DNA from: RGIG4708 sp045538875
GTDB lineage: Bacteria; Bacillota; Clostridia; UMGS1810
Direction: 5' to 3'
Assembly (NCBI GenBank): GCA_045538875.1
Contig: JAZQEG010000011.1
Span: 1 to 52,091 of the forward strand
Length of the DNA stretch: 52,091 nucleotides
Positions within the stretch are counted from its first letter, which is position 1, and the number at the start of each line of letters is the position of its first letter. A program made the translations under genes and the position numbers. The notes beneath the pieces are model-generated. The model worked only from the letters and a program-made list of their open reading frames with translations, searched no databases and had not been told where the DNA came from. This document shows, piece after piece, positions 40,649 through 50,140 of the stretch.

Positions 40649-41605
40649 ATGATAACACACGGTAATAACATTAAAATTTTTACTGCAAATTCAAATCCTG
40701 CATTTGCCCAGGCGATTGCACAAAAGCTTGGCACAAAGCTGGGTGATGCCGAAGTAGGCAAATTTTCTGACGGCGAAATTTTTGTAAATATTAATGAGTC
40801 GGTAAGAGGTGCTGACTGTTTTGTTGTTCAGTCAACATGCTCACCTGTAAACGACAACCTTATGGAGCTGCTTATTATTATTGATGCATTAAAAAGAGCA
40901 TCAGCGGGCAGAATAACAGCAGTTATCCCATACTTTGGTTATGCAAGACAGGAGCGCAAGGCAAAAGCAAGAGATCCGATTTCGGCAAAGCTTTGTGCAA
41001 ACATTATTACAACAGCAGGTGCCGACAGAGTTCTTACAATGGACCTTCATGCAGCACAAATTCAAGGCTTTTTTGATATTCCTGTTGACCACCTTCTCGG
41101 TGCGCCAATCCTTGCAAATTATTATAAGGAAAAGTTTACAGGCAAAGAGAACGAAACAGTTGTTGTATCTCCTGACCTTGGTTCTGTTACAAGAGCGCGC
41201 AAATTTGCAAGCAAAATAGATGTGCCAATTGCAATTATTGACAAAAGACGACCCAAAGCAAATGTTTCAGAGGTTATGAACATAATTGGTGACATCAAAG
41301 ACAAAAATGTTATACTCGTTGACGATATGATAGATACTGCAGGCACAATTGTAAACGGTGCTCAGGCACTTAAAGACCGCGGTGCAAAAAGCGTGTATGC
41401 CTGCTGTTCGCATGCAGTGCTTTCGGGCCCTGCAATTGAGAGGATTAACAATTCGGTTATTGAGGAACTGCTTGTGCTTGATACTGTTCCGCTTACTCCA
41501 GAAAAACAGATAGACAAAATAAAGGTTTTGTCGGTTGCTCCTATTTTTGCCGAAGCAATTGACCGAATTTACGAAAACGTGGCAGTAAGCCCGTTGTTTA
41601 ATTGA
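40649..41605 (+). CDS. prs: Ribose-phosphate pyrophosphokinase
   Basis: A 318-residue enzyme making PRPP from ribose 5-phosphate and ATP, for nucleotide, histidine and tryptophan synthesis. Visible motifs are DGEIFVNINESVRG near residue 44, the flexible-loop YFGYARQERKAKAR (about 93-106), the DLHAAQIQGFFDIPVDHL segment (about 127-145) and the PRPP-binding loop VILVDDMIDTAGT (about 215-227). GGGAGGA precedes ATG 40649. It leads prs-pth-mfd. Confidence 0.96.
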   Translation: MITHGNNIKIFTANSNPAFAQAIAQKLGTKLGDAEVGKFSDGEIFVNINESVRGADCFVVQSTCSPVNDNLMELLIIIDALKRASAGRITAVIPYFGYARQERKAKARDPISAKLCANIITTAGADRVLTMDLHAAQIQGFFDIPVDHLLGAPILANYYKEKFTGKENETVVVSPDLGSVTRARKFASKIDVPIAIIDKRRPKANVSEVMNIIGDIKDKNVILVDDMIDTAGTIVNGAQALKDRGAKSVYACCSHAVLSGPAIERINNSVIEELLVLDTVPLTPEKQIDKIKVLSVAPIFAEAIDRIYENVAVSPLFN

Positions 41606-41663
41606 TTTATGCTAAGGGCTGGCTTTTATAAGGCAGCCCTGTGTTAATTGAAAGGTATTTGGT

Positions 41664-42233
41664 ATGTATCTTGTTGTAGGTTTGGGTAACCCCGAAAAAA
41701 AATATGATTTAACACGGCACAATGTTGGCTTTGATATGCTCGATATTTTTGCCGCTGCCGAAAAAATACAGCTTAATAAAACCAAATTTAAGTCACTGTG
41801 CGGCGAAGGATGCATTTGCGGTGAAAAAGTAATACTTGCAAAACCGCAAACATATATGAATAATAGCGGCGAGGCTGTGAGGGATATTGTGTCATTTTAC
41901 AAAATTGAGCCACAAAACATAATTGTTATTGTGGACGACATTAACTTTGACACAGGTGTTTTGCGTATACGCTCTAAAGGGAGTGACGGAGGCCACAACG
42001 GGCTTAAGTCTATTATTTATCATTTAAACAGCGACAAGTTCCCCCGTATACGCGTTGGAGTAGGAGCAAAGCCTCACCCCGATGCAGACCTTGCATCACA
42101 TGTTTTGGGCAGATTTTCAAAAGATGAAATTGCACAGCTTGACAAATCGGCGCAAAATGTTTGCGAGGCAATACGCCTTATAATCAAAAATGGCAATTGT
42201 GATATGGCAATGAATAAATATAACGGAAAGTGA
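41664..42233 (+). CDS. pth: Peptidyl-tRNA hydrolase
   Basis: A 189-residue enzyme that releases peptides from peptidyl-tRNA. The start LVVGLGNPEKKYDLTRHNVGF contains the catalytic His of TRHNVGF in its usual place. QTYMNNSGEAV, VDDINFDTGVLRIR and SDGGHNGLKSI complete the active site. Length is standard. It is 4 bases upstream of mfd, and prs-pth-mfd is a common Firmicute order. Confidence 0.95.
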   Translation: MYLVVGLGNPEKKYDLTRHNVGFDMLDIFAAAEKIQLNKTKFKSLCGEGCICGEKVILAKPQTYMNNSGEAVRDIVSFYKIEPQNIIVIVDDINFDTGVLRIRSKGSDGGHNGLKSIIYHLNSDKFPRIRVGVGAKPHPDADLASHVLGRFSKDEIAQLDKSAQNVCEAIRLIIKNGNCDMAMNKYNGK

Positions 42234-42237
42234 TATT

Positions 42238-45200
42238 ATGTTTTTTTCGCATATTTTAGACCAAATGCCCTCATACCGTGCTTTGTGTGAATGTATTGAC
42301 GGGGGCAAAGGCCCCGTTCATGTTTACGGCATATCGGGCAGTCAAAAAAGTCACTTAATATATTCCCTTGGCAAAGCTACAGGCAAAAAATGTCTTGTTA
42401 TTGCATCGGATGACACACAATCAGGAAGGATAAAGGATGATTTATCGTTCCTTTTTTGTAATGGAGTTTTTTTGTATCCTGCCCGTGAGTATGTGTTTTA
42501 TGATGTGGATGCTGCAAACCACGGCAGTGAATATGCCCGCATAAAGACACTTGCAAATATGCAAAATGCAAATGCAATTGTAACCACAATGAAAGCAATG
42601 GTACAATACACTATTCCTGAATTTGTTATGCAAAAATACACAACACATATAAGCTGCGGTGATATAGTCGATGCAAATGAGCTATGCAAAATGCTAAACA
42701 TTGCAGGCTACAGGCGCACCTCAACTGTTGAGAGTGCAGGGCAGTACAGCCGCAGGGGCTCTATTATAGATGTGTTTTGCCCGTTGTACAAATATCCTTT
42801 GCGAATAGAGTTTTTTGATGACGAGATAGATTCAATCCGTGAATTTGACAAAGACAGCCAGCTATCACTAAAAAATATAACACAATGTACAATCACTCCC
42901 GTAAGGGAGCTTATATATGACGACAGGGAGCTTGACGAATTAATTCAAAAAATATCGCGCCAGAAAAACGAAAACCTAAACAGTGATATTACAAAACTTA
43001 AGGCACAGCATTATATCCCATCGTCAGACAAGTATATGCCATTTGTGTATGAAAAAATAGCCACTCTGGCACATTATATAGATGACAACTGGATTGTAAT
43101 ATATGATGAGCCGTCGGCTCTTTGCGATAGTGCGGGAGGCTTTTGCACTGACACGGGCACAATAATTTTGTCTATGCTCAATAAGGGCATTTTTCCAAAA
43201 ACCAAAAAGCCGTATTTTTTAAGCTATGCAGATGTCACCTCAATGCTTTTAGGTTCATCTCTTGTAAGCATAAGCACTCTTTCGTACACAACCCCTCAAT
43301 ATCAACCCAAGGAAATTGTAAACATCACTGCAAAGCAGGCGCAAAATTACAGTAACAACACAGATTTTTTAACAGAAGATATTAAATATTGGAAGTCAAA
43401 CAACTACAGGGTTATTATTGTTGTGTCACAAAAAAAGACTGTTGCATCAATTTATACAATGCTTGATGATGCGGGCATAGAGGCAACAATTTTGCAAAAC
43501 AACTCTGCACTGCTCCCGTATGGAACAGTTGCAATATGCGAGGGCGATTTGAGCCACGGCTTTGAGTACCCTTCAATACGTACGGTGGTAATTTGTGAGG
43601 GCGATATTTTTCAAACCCGCAAAAAACGAAAATCTACTTTGCAAGGTTTAAATGCAAAAGACAAAATACGCAGCTTTGACGAACTGTCACCCGGCGATTT
43701 TGTTGTGCACAATGTTCACGGCATCGGTAAGTATGTGGGGCTTACACAGCATAATGTTGGCAATATAATAAAGGACTTTTTAAAAATTCAGTACAAGGGT
43801 ACAGATGTGTTATATATACCTGCAAATCAGCTCGAAAGCATACACAAGTATGTTGGCGCAACCGAAAATTCGGCAGTTGCCCTCAGCAGCCTCAACGGCT
43901 CCAAGTGGAAAACCACAGTAAAAAAGGTAAAACAGAGTGTAGAGCAAATGGCAGGTGAGCTTATAAAGCTTTATGCTGCCCGTGAGAGTATACAGGGTCA
44001 CATTTTTGAGCCTGATACTGTGTGGCAAAAGGATTTTGAGGGTGACTTTCCTTATGAGGAAACCCCCGACCAGCTTAAATGCATTGAAGAAATAAAATCC
44101 GATATGGAAAAAGGCAAGTGTATGGACCGCCTTTTGTGCGGCGATGTGGGCTACGGCAAAACAGAGGTGGCAATGCGTGCGGCATTTAAGTGTGTTATGG
44201 GCGGATTACAGGTTGCCTACCTTGTGCCCACTACACTGCTTGCACAGCAGCATTATAATTCTTTCCGTTCACGAATGGAGGGCTATGGAATAAATGTAGA
44301 GCTTATGTGCCGATTCCGCACTTTAAAGCAGCAAAAGCAGACATTGCAAAAACTGAGGCATGGCAGCGTGGATGTGGTAATAGGCACTCACAGGCTGTTG
44401 TCGGCTGATGTTGACTTTAAAAATTTGGGACTTTTAATTATAGATGAAGAGCAGCGCTTTGGTGTTGGCCACAAGGAAAAGCTTAAGGCACTTAAAAACA
44501 ATGTGGATGTGCTGACCCTTACTGCAACACCCATACCCCGTACACTTAACATGGCAATGGTTGGCATCCGCGACCTCAGTGTCATTACCAGTCCGCCGCA
44601 AAACAGGTACCCTGTACAGACATTTGTAATGGAATACAACGGCGATGTAATTAAAAATGCAATTGAGCGTGAGCTTAAAAGGGGCGGTCAGGTGTATTAT
44701 CTGTCAAATCGAGTAGACAACATTGAGGTAAAGGCAGCAAATCTTCGCCGTATGTTGCCCGATGCGGTAATAGAGGTTGCACATGGCCAGATGACAGAAC
44801 GCGAGCTTGAGAACAAAATGCTTGATATGATGAATGGTGAAATAGATGTGCTTGTGTGCACAACTATTATTGAAACGGGTATAGACATTGCAAATGTCAA
44901 CACTATGATTATTGACAATGCCGATATGCTTGGGCTTTCGCAGCTTTATCAGCTTAGAGGCAGAGTTGGCAGAAGCGGAACTCTTGCCTATGCATATCTT
45001 ATGTATCAGGGTAACAAGGTGCTTGATGAAGCTGCACGCAAAAGGCTTTCTGCAATACGCGAGTTTACCGAATTTGGCTCGGGCTTTAAAATTGCAATGC
45101 GTGACCTTGAAATACGAGGAGCAGGCAATTTGCTTGGCAAGGAGCAGCACGGCAATATGAACCTTGTGGGTTACGATATGTACTGCTCACTTCTTGGTGA

Positions 45201-45696
45201 AGCGGTGGCACGCTTAAAGGGTGAAGCAGCTCCATTAAAAAGGGAAGTTCAAATAGAGCTTAAATTGGATGTTCACATTCCCGACAGCTATATACAAAGC
45301 GAGCAGCAGCGGCTTGACACATACAAGCGTGTGTCGGACATTTGCTCTGATGAGGATTATTACAGTATGCAGGCTGAGCTGATTGACAGATTTGGCGATA
45401 TGCCAAAAAGTGTGGAAAATCTTCTTGATTGTATGTACATCAAATCAATGTGTGAGGCTGTTGGTATAGAGTCTGTTGTGCGTGATAATGGCGATGTAAT
45501 GTTTACAATAGGCAACAACAATATATCTCCCGAGGCAATTGTTACTGTTATTCACGATTTTAACGGCAAAATTATGTTTTCTTCGGGCGAAAAATCCTAT
45601 TTGTGTTACAAATATACAGACAATTTGTTATACAATATTAAAATTATATTACAAAAGCTTGTAAAATTAACACAACCAACAAATGAGCAGTTATAA
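42238..45696 (+). CDS. mfd: Transcription-repair coupling factor
   Basis: An 1152-residue DNA translocase that removes stalled RNA polymerase and recruits UvrA. In order: the UvrB-like N-terminal region (about 1-340), the RNA polymerase-interacting CarD-like domain (PGDFVVHNVHGIGKYVG near 490), and the helicase core with Walker A CGDVGYGKTEVAM (about 635), DEEQRFGV, TLTATPIPRTLNMA and QLRGRVGRSG. The TRCF C-terminal domain follows. Full length; nothing missing. Immediately downstream lies a structured repeat rather than a usual terminator. Confidence 0.97.
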   Translation: MFFSHILDQMPSYRALCECIDGGKGPVHVYGISGSQKSHLIYSLGKATGKKCLVIASDDTQSGRIKDDLSFLFCNGVFLYPAREYVFYDVDAANHGSEYARIKTLANMQNANAIVTTMKAMVQYTIPEFVMQKYTTHISCGDIVDANELCKMLNIAGYRRTSTVESAGQYSRRGSIIDVFCPLYKYPLRIEFFDDEIDSIREFDKDSQLSLKNITQCTITPVRELIYDDRELDELIQKISRQKNENLNSDITKLKAQHYIPSSDKYMPFVYEKIATLAHYIDDNWIVIYDEPSALCDSAGGFCTDTGTIILSMLNKGIFPKTKKPYFLSYADVTSMLLGSSLVSISTLSYTTPQYQPKEIVNITAKQAQNYSNNTDFLTEDIKYWKSNNYRVIIVVSQKKTVASIYTMLDDAGIEATILQNNSALLPYGTVAICEGDLSHGFEYPSIRTVVICEGDIFQTRKKRKSTLQGLNAKDKIRSFDELSPGDFVVHNVHGIGKYVGLTQHNVGNIIKDFLKIQYKGTDVLYIPANQLESIHKYVGATENSAVALSSLNGSKWKTTVKKVKQSVEQMAGELIKLYAARESIQGHIFEPDTVWQKDFEGDFPYEETPDQLKCIEEIKSDMEKGKCMDRLLCGDVGYGKTEVAMRAAFKCVMGGLQVAYLVPTTLLAQQHYNSFRSRMEGYGINVELMCRFRTLKQQKQTLQKLRHGSVDVVIGTHRLLSADVDFKNLGLLIIDEEQRFGVGHKEKLKALKNNVDVLTLTATPIPRTLNMAMVGIRDLSVITSPPQNRYPVQTFVMEYNGDVIKNAIERELKRGGQVYYLSNRVDNIEVKAANLRRMLPDAVIEVAHGQMTERELENKMLDMMNGEIDVLVCTTIIETGIDIANVNTMIIDNADMLGLSQLYQLRGRVGRSGTLAYAYLMYQGNKVLDEAARKRLSAIREFTEFGSGFKIAMRDLEIRGAGNLLGKEQHGNMNLVGYDMYCSLLGEAVARLKGEAAPLKREVQIELKLDVHIPDSYIQSEQQRLDTYKRVSDICSDEDYYSMQAELIDRFGDMPKSVENLLDCMYIKSMCEAVGIESVVRDNGDVMFTIGNNNISPEAIVTVIHDFNGKIMFSSGEKSYLCYKYTDNLLYNIKIILQKLVKLTQPTNEQL

Positions 45697-45802
45697 TTAG
45701 TGTGACAGGTTTGAACCCTCAATGCCTGACATCTGAAATTTTGAAATCTTTCAGATTGTCGGTTTTGACGGGCGTCAGCCCGCCTGCAATCTGTCACACT
45801 AA
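45697..45802. repeat. 106-bp hairpin element with 12-bp terminal inverted repeat, tRNA-like
   Basis: TTAGTGTGACAG at the left end is perfectly complementary to CTGTCACACTAA at the right. Inside lie TCTGAAA/TTTCAGA and GGGC...GCCC stems. On the minus strand the element resembles a degenerate tRNA: a 7-base or longer acceptor stem and a GGGTTCAAACC T-loop-like segment, but no proper D- or anticodon arm. The opening TTAGTGTGACAGG...GAACC recurs at 7927. It may end mfd transcription. Confidence 0.6.
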
Positions 45803-45835
45803 CAACAGTAATATATACAGAGAGGATGAGTTACT

Positions 45836-46855
45836 ATGAAAACAAAAAAACTATTGTTACAAATAGTATGCGTAGCACTTTGTAGCACACTTTTTAGCGG
45901 TTGCATTGTAAATACAAATCCTGCCGTAAGAGTTAATGAAACCGAAATGACGCCTGAAGAATTTGGCTATTATGTGTATATCTCTCAGTCACAGCTCCTT
46001 CAGGAGTCGGGTGTTGACACATCAAATGCAACAGCTGTTTCGGATTTTTGGCAAACAAAAACAGACGGAAAAACAAATGCTGAAATAGCATGTGAAAATG
46101 CAACTAAAGAAGCTGTATACATTCTTGTTCACTATAACAAGGCACTGGATATGGGTATAGAGTTTACTGAGCAGGATGAGGCCAGCCTTGCTAGTGATAT
46201 ATTAAGCATGCAGGAGCAAATGGGCGGCGAGGCAGCATACAATTCACAGCTTGCAATGATTGGCACCACACCTGAGGCTTTTAAAGAACTTTACAAAAAA
46301 AATATCGTTGCAGGTAAGCTTTACGACAAGCTTAAAGAGGACGGCACAATTAATGTTACCGATGAAGATGTAAAAAATTACATTACCCAAAATTACATTA
46401 AGGCTCAGCATATTTTGTTTATGACACAAGACCCTACAACAGGCGAAATATATGATGAGCCTACAAAAGAGTCAAAAAAATATGTAGCAGAGGATACTCT
46501 TGAAAAAATAAAAGCAGGCGAGGATTTTGTTAAGCTTATGAATGAGCTCAGCGAAGATACAGGCCTTGCACAATACCCTGACGGCTACGAATTTACAAAA
46601 GGTGTAATGGTTCCTCAGTTTGAAGAGGCTGCATTTGCACTTAGCGAAAATCAGGTGAGTGACATTGTAGAAACCTCATACGGCTATCACATTATAAAAA
46701 GAATTCCTTTTGAAGTTAACGACGAAAAATTAGCCCAGTACAGCGAAGCTGCAAAAGCAGCTTGCGAAACAGAGCGTATAGATGCATTGACAGAGGAATG
46801 GAAAAAGGAATCATCTGTTAAGATATATAAATCGGTTATAAAACAGTTTAAGTAA
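45836..46855 (+). CDS. PrsA-like lipoprotein foldase (parvulin-type PPIase)
   Basis: A 339-residue lipoprotein: signal peptide with lipobox F-S-G-C (Cys near residue 23), a SurA_N-like helical region (about 45-180), and a PpiC parvulin domain (about 185-300). The PpiC domain includes YIKAQHILFMTQDP, GEDFVKLMNELSEDTGLAQY, DGYEFTKGVMVPQFEEAAFAL and YGYHIIKRI. It should help fold secreted proteins between membrane and wall. It lies between the mfd-end element and the spoIIE region and has its own terminator. Confidence 0.9.
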   Translation: MKTKKLLLQIVCVALCSTLFSGCIVNTNPAVRVNETEMTPEEFGYYVYISQSQLLQESGVDTSNATAVSDFWQTKTDGKTNAEIACENATKEAVYILVHYNKALDMGIEFTEQDEASLASDILSMQEQMGGEAAYNSQLAMIGTTPEAFKELYKKNIVAGKLYDKLKEDGTINVTDEDVKNYITQNYIKAQHILFMTQDPTTGEIYDEPTKESKKYVAEDTLEKIKAGEDFVKLMNELSEDTGLAQYPDGYEFTKGVMVPQFEEAAFALSENQVSDIVETSYGYHIIKRIPFEVNDEKLAQYSEAAKAACETERIDALTEEWKKESSVKIYKSVIKQFK

Positions 46856-46897
46856 ACACAAAAATTGTGCAAACAAAAAATACAAATAATGCTATAT

Positions 46898-46936
46898 GGA
46901 GGAAAATATCAATTTTGATTGGTATTTTCCTTTTTT
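46898..46936 (+). terminator. Terminator after the lipoprotein foldase gene
   Basis: Stem GGAAAATA(tcaa) with (ttgg)TATTTTCC and T6. Confidence 0.8.
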
Positions 46937-46953
46937 ATAATTGTGTACAATTT

Positions 46954-47038
46954 TTGCTAAAAAGGGTGTTGCGAGTACAATATGCTATTTCCCAAAATTA
47001 TTTTGCGACATAATGTGTGGCTAGGTGTGATATATAAT
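46954..47038 (+). promoter_or_regulatory. spoIIE promoter region
   Basis: Two candidates. The first is TTGCTA (46954-46959), 16-base spacer, TACAAT (46976-46981). The second is TTGCGA (47003-47008) with TATATA/TATAAT at 47031-47038, giving a long spacer of 22-24 bases as in Spo0A-activated sigma-A promoters. The segment TTGCGACA is close to a Spo0A box in reverse (TGTCGCA versus TGTCGAA). Confidence 0.45.
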
Positions 47039-47070
47039 TGAAATACTCAATACAAAAGGAGAGTATTAAT

Positions 47071-49134
47071 ATGTCAACAGCATCCAACACAACGCAGCAA
47101 GCATCCAGCAAAAAAATAACTATAAAAATTTCGGCAAGGGATTTTTTGACCTCACTTATGTGCTTTGTGTTTTCCAAAGCAACGCTTTTATCATATATGA
47201 ATCCTTTTGGTATGGCAGTATATGCCGCCAATTTTACGCCATCGGGATGGTACTGGGCACTTGTTGCAACAGTGATGGGTATAATTACAACAAAGGGCGA
47301 TATGACATCGGTAAGATATATTTTTGCACTTGGCGTTGCAACACCGCTTATAGGCATTTTTGACAAAGGAGGAGTGGTATTTAAAGCCATTGTAATGAGT
47401 GTGTCATATCTTGCCGTCAGTATGTTTTTGATGATGACCGACTCTTTTTTGATGTATGATATTATATGCATTGCTTTTGAAAGTTTTATATGCTTTGTAT
47501 CAGCCATTATGCTGGGCAATGTCACACAAACCATTATGGATTACAAAAATTCTCCCGATATACGCGCAGGGCATGTTATTGCAGTTGTTTATGCAGTTTG
47601 CATTTTTGTTTTATCCTGTGCTCGGGTGCCCGACATTTTTGGCCTCAATGTGTGTTCAATGCTTTGCATATTTTTGTTGCTTTGCATAGCTCTTGGCAAC
47701 GGCTGGCAAGTAGCGGCTGCTGCCGGTATAATTGGCGGCACGGTTGTGAGTTTTGCCCAATTTGAATCGGCATCGCTAATAGGTGCCTTTGCCCTGTGCT
47801 CTTTTGCTGCAGGGCTTTTCAGGCGATATTCGCGGCTTGGAGTTGTTTTGGGATTTACACTTGCCAATGGCGTGATAACGGCATTTTTAAACGACACTGT
47901 TAATGTGTTGGTAAATCCTGTGGAGGTGGCAGTGGCGGGTATTGTTTTTGTTACACTGCCGTCAAAAACCCTTGCTTTGTTTTGCACATTTCCTGCAAAG
48001 CTGGTTCAAAAGCCAAAAGATAAACAGCTTGCAGGTCGGGCAGATTACATAAAAGCAATGTCACAATCGCTGGGGGAGCTTTCGGTAATTTACCGTGAAT
48101 CATGTACACCTCGCAAGCTTGGCAAAAAATATACAAATAACCTGTTTAATGCGTGTGTGGAGAGGGCATGTACAAACTGCAATCTCAAATACAATTGCTG
48201 GCAAAGCGCAACATATCGCAATTATGAATATATGTCACGAATGCTGCAATATGCCAATTCAAAGGGCAGCCTTGATGTAGCGGGTCTGCCTGAGGAATTT
48301 TCTAAGCAGTGTGTAAAATGTGACGAATTTGTTAGAGTATTTAATTTTATGTACGATGTGTACAAAGCCGACAAAATGTGGATGGAAAAAATGTATCGTA
48401 TACGATTGGTTATGGCACAACAGCTTGAGTGCATATCTAAGGCAATGACAAGGCAGCATCAATCGGGCAAAATTATGTATTCGCTTAAGTCTTACGGAGA
48501 GCAAAATGCCAAAAAAGGCGAAACTGTGTGCGGTGACAGTGTGTGTGAGCTACAACTGCCCCAAGGCGATTATGCAGTAATACTTTCTGATGGTATGGGC
48601 AGCGGCGAAAACGCCTCTAAAGAGAGCAGTGACACCGTAAATATGCTAAAGCATATGCTGCTTGCGGGTTTTGATATTTCTGATGCAATACAAATAATAA
48701 ATTCATCTCTTATTGTAAGGAGCGACAAGGATAGCTTTTCTACAATAGACCTTATGTATGTAAACCGCCTAAGCGGCAAGGTTACCATTGTAAAGGTTGG
48801 ATGTGCACCAACTTATGCCGTAATCGATAAAAACTCTTACAAATATGAATGTAATAATCTTCCTGTGGGTATACTTAAAGATATACAGCTTCAGACATAT
48901 TCCTTTGATGTAAAGGAGCAGGGCTTTATTGTTATGGTGAGTGACGGTATCAGCAACACTGTATTAAAAAGTGGCGATACAGACTCAATATTTGATTGCG
49001 TAAAAACAATAGATACCAACTCTCCAGAGGAAATATCACACAAAATTATGAAGGAGGCAATAGCTAGTGGCGGCGGCACAATATCAGATGATATGACGGT
49101 GCATACGGTGGTAATATCGGCAAAAACAATGTAA
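47071..49134 (+). CDS. spoIIE: Stage II sporulation protein E (PP2C-type phosphatase)
   Basis: A 687-residue protein. About ten transmembrane segments (residues 20-300) precede a cytoplasmic linker with a Cys cluster (CVERACTNCNLKYNCW near 360). A C-terminal PP2C/SpoIIE domain follows (SDGMGSGENASKESSD near 510, VMVSDGISN, and SDDMTVHTVVI near 675). In forespores it dephosphorylates SpoIIAA to activate sigma-F. It is shorter than the Bacillus protein (about 827) but has the usual order. ATG 47071 has AAAGGAG upstream; longer in-frame starts lack one. Confidence 0.95.
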   Translation: MSTASNTTQQASSKKITIKISARDFLTSLMCFVFSKATLLSYMNPFGMAVYAANFTPSGWYWALVATVMGIITTKGDMTSVRYIFALGVATPLIGIFDKGGVVFKAIVMSVSYLAVSMFLMMTDSFLMYDIICIAFESFICFVSAIMLGNVTQTIMDYKNSPDIRAGHVIAVVYAVCIFVLSCARVPDIFGLNVCSMLCIFLLLCIALGNGWQVAAAAGIIGGTVVSFAQFESASLIGAFALCSFAAGLFRRYSRLGVVLGFTLANGVITAFLNDTVNVLVNPVEVAVAGIVFVTLPSKTLALFCTFPAKLVQKPKDKQLAGRADYIKAMSQSLGELSVIYRESCTPRKLGKKYTNNLFNACVERACTNCNLKYNCWQSATYRNYEYMSRMLQYANSKGSLDVAGLPEEFSKQCVKCDEFVRVFNFMYDVYKADKMWMEKMYRIRLVMAQQLECISKAMTRQHQSGKIMYSLKSYGEQNAKKGETVCGDSVCELQLPQGDYAVILSDGMGSGENASKESSDTVNMLKHMLLAGFDISDAIQIINSSLIVRSDKDSFSTIDLMYVNRLSGKVTIVKVGCAPTYAVIDKNSYKYECNNLPVGILKDIQLQTYSFDVKEQGFIVMVSDGISNTVLKSGDTDSIFDCVKTIDTNSPEEISHKIMKEAIASGGGTISDDMTVHTVVISAKTM

Positions 49135-49147
49135 AGGTGGGCAATGA

Positions 49148-49366
49148 ATGAAAAAAATGACCGTTATCGGTAAATTGCTATTAGTGTTCAGACCAAAGAA
49201 AAACGACATATTAACTGAGGCAGAAAACATAGTAAACAGCTACATTGGCACAGAAGGCGGGCTCAAAAGGCCACGCGCCTTTCACAAAATAACTTTGGCG
49301 ATGAATACAGCAATAATAGCATTAACGGTTGTTCTTGCATTTATGCTGTACAGATTGTTGATGTAA
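49148..49366 (+). CDS. Small membrane protein after spoIIE
   Basis: A 72-residue protein with a basic N-terminus, an amphipathic middle (ILTEAENIVNSYIGTEGG) and one C-terminal transmembrane segment (TAIIALTVVLAFMLYRLLM). RBS AAAGGTGG lies 7 bases before ATG, and the gene begins 13 bases after the spoIIE stop, so it is probably cotranscribed. I do not recognise the family. It may be a sporulation accessory or a tail-anchored regulator. Confidence 0.6.
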   Translation: MKKMTVIGKLLLVFRPKKNDILTEAENIVNSYIGTEGGLKRPRAFHKITLAMNTAIIALTVVLAFMLYRLLM

Positions 49367-49414
49367 TATAAAGGCTGCTTGATTAAAATATGCACATTTA
49401 TTTTACAAAAAAAC

Positions 49415-49443
49415 TTGCAAAAACAAAATATATGTGATATCAT
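49415..49443 (+). promoter_or_regulatory. Promoter of secG
   Basis: TTGCAA (49415-49420), 17-base spacer, TATCAT (49438-49443), about 40 bases upstream of the start. Confidence 0.55.
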
Positions 49444-49482
49444 ATAAAATATTGTATTAGTAAGTAATGGAGGTGTATATAA

Positions 49483-49719
49483 ATGTTGCAAACAATTCTT
49501 ACAGTTGTACATGTAATTCTTGCAGTTTTGCTTATCGGTGTGGTTTTGTTCCAGTCAGGTAAATCAGCAGGTCTTTCAGGTTCAATCGGTGGCGGTGCCG
49601 AAACATTTTTTGGCAAAAACAAGGCAAGAACACTCGATGGTATGCTTGCAAAGCTTACATCTGTTGTTGCAGTTATGTTTATTGCCACATCGTTTGTACT
49701 TGCACTTATTTTAAAATAA
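49483..49719 (+). CDS. secG: Preprotein translocase subunit SecG
   Basis: A 78-residue protein with two transmembrane segments (about 4-22 and 52-76) around the conserved loop VVLFQSGKSAGLSGSIGGGA and FFGKNKARTLDGMLAK. SecG stabilises SecYE and helps SecA. Length is standard. TGGAGGTG precedes ATG 49483, with a strong terminator afterwards. The usual clostridial neighbours (rnr, smpB) are absent. Confidence 0.95.
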   Translation: MLQTILTVVHVILAVLLIGVVLFQSGKSAGLSGSIGGGAETFFGKNKARTLDGMLAKLTSVVAVMFIATSFVLALILK

Positions 49720-49728
49720 CAACAAATT

Positions 49729-49762
49729 AATGCCAAACGGGATTGCCGTTTGGCATTTTTTT
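49729..49762 (+). terminator. Terminator after secG
   Basis: Perfect 12-bp stem AATGCCAAACGG with CCGTTTGGCATT and T7. Confidence 0.92.
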
Positions 49763-49930
49763 GATTTTTAATATTTAATTTTTATTGGCCACAACATTAA
49801 AAAAATTTTTTTATTTTTTATTTTCAACATATTGTGATAAAAAATGAAAACAAAAACAACATTTTGTGTAAATTTGAGCTTTTGCAAAAAAACAGGGGTC
49901 AGATTTACATAAATGAGCAAAAATTAACCA

Positions 49931-50125
49931 TTGATTTTTATTTTTTTATGTGATATAATTCAACATGCATCGCATTTTTTGATGCTTTTGCCTTTTGAGG
50001 CAGGGTAACATAATTTGTTTTAAAATAAAACCTGTGTGCATATAAATTATATGTATATTTTTGTTTATGGGAAATTGCATAAAATTTATGTGCGCTCTAA
50101 TTACTTTTTGAGGGCAGTTTTTTGT
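49931..50125 (+). promoter_or_regulatory. Promoter and structured leader upstream of spoIIM
   Basis: TTGATT (49931-49936), 17-base spacer, TATAAT (49954-49959). The leader has hairpins GCATC/GATGC (about 49967-49985) and TGCC/GGCA (about 49989-50003). Near 50090-50123 is a terminator-like stem (TGCGCTC with GAGGGCA, one mismatch) ending in T6, before the gene start at 50141. It could be an attenuator or a small RNA of about 155 bases. No known riboswitch motif was recognised. The preceding 49763-49930 is very AT-rich and gene-free. Confidence 0.45.
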
Positions 50126-50140
50126 GCACAGGTACAAGTT

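Noticed and set aside
45697..45802. Functional tRNA gene after mfd
   Set aside because: Acceptor-like and T-loop-like parts exist, but no D-arm or 7-base anticodon loop can be formed.
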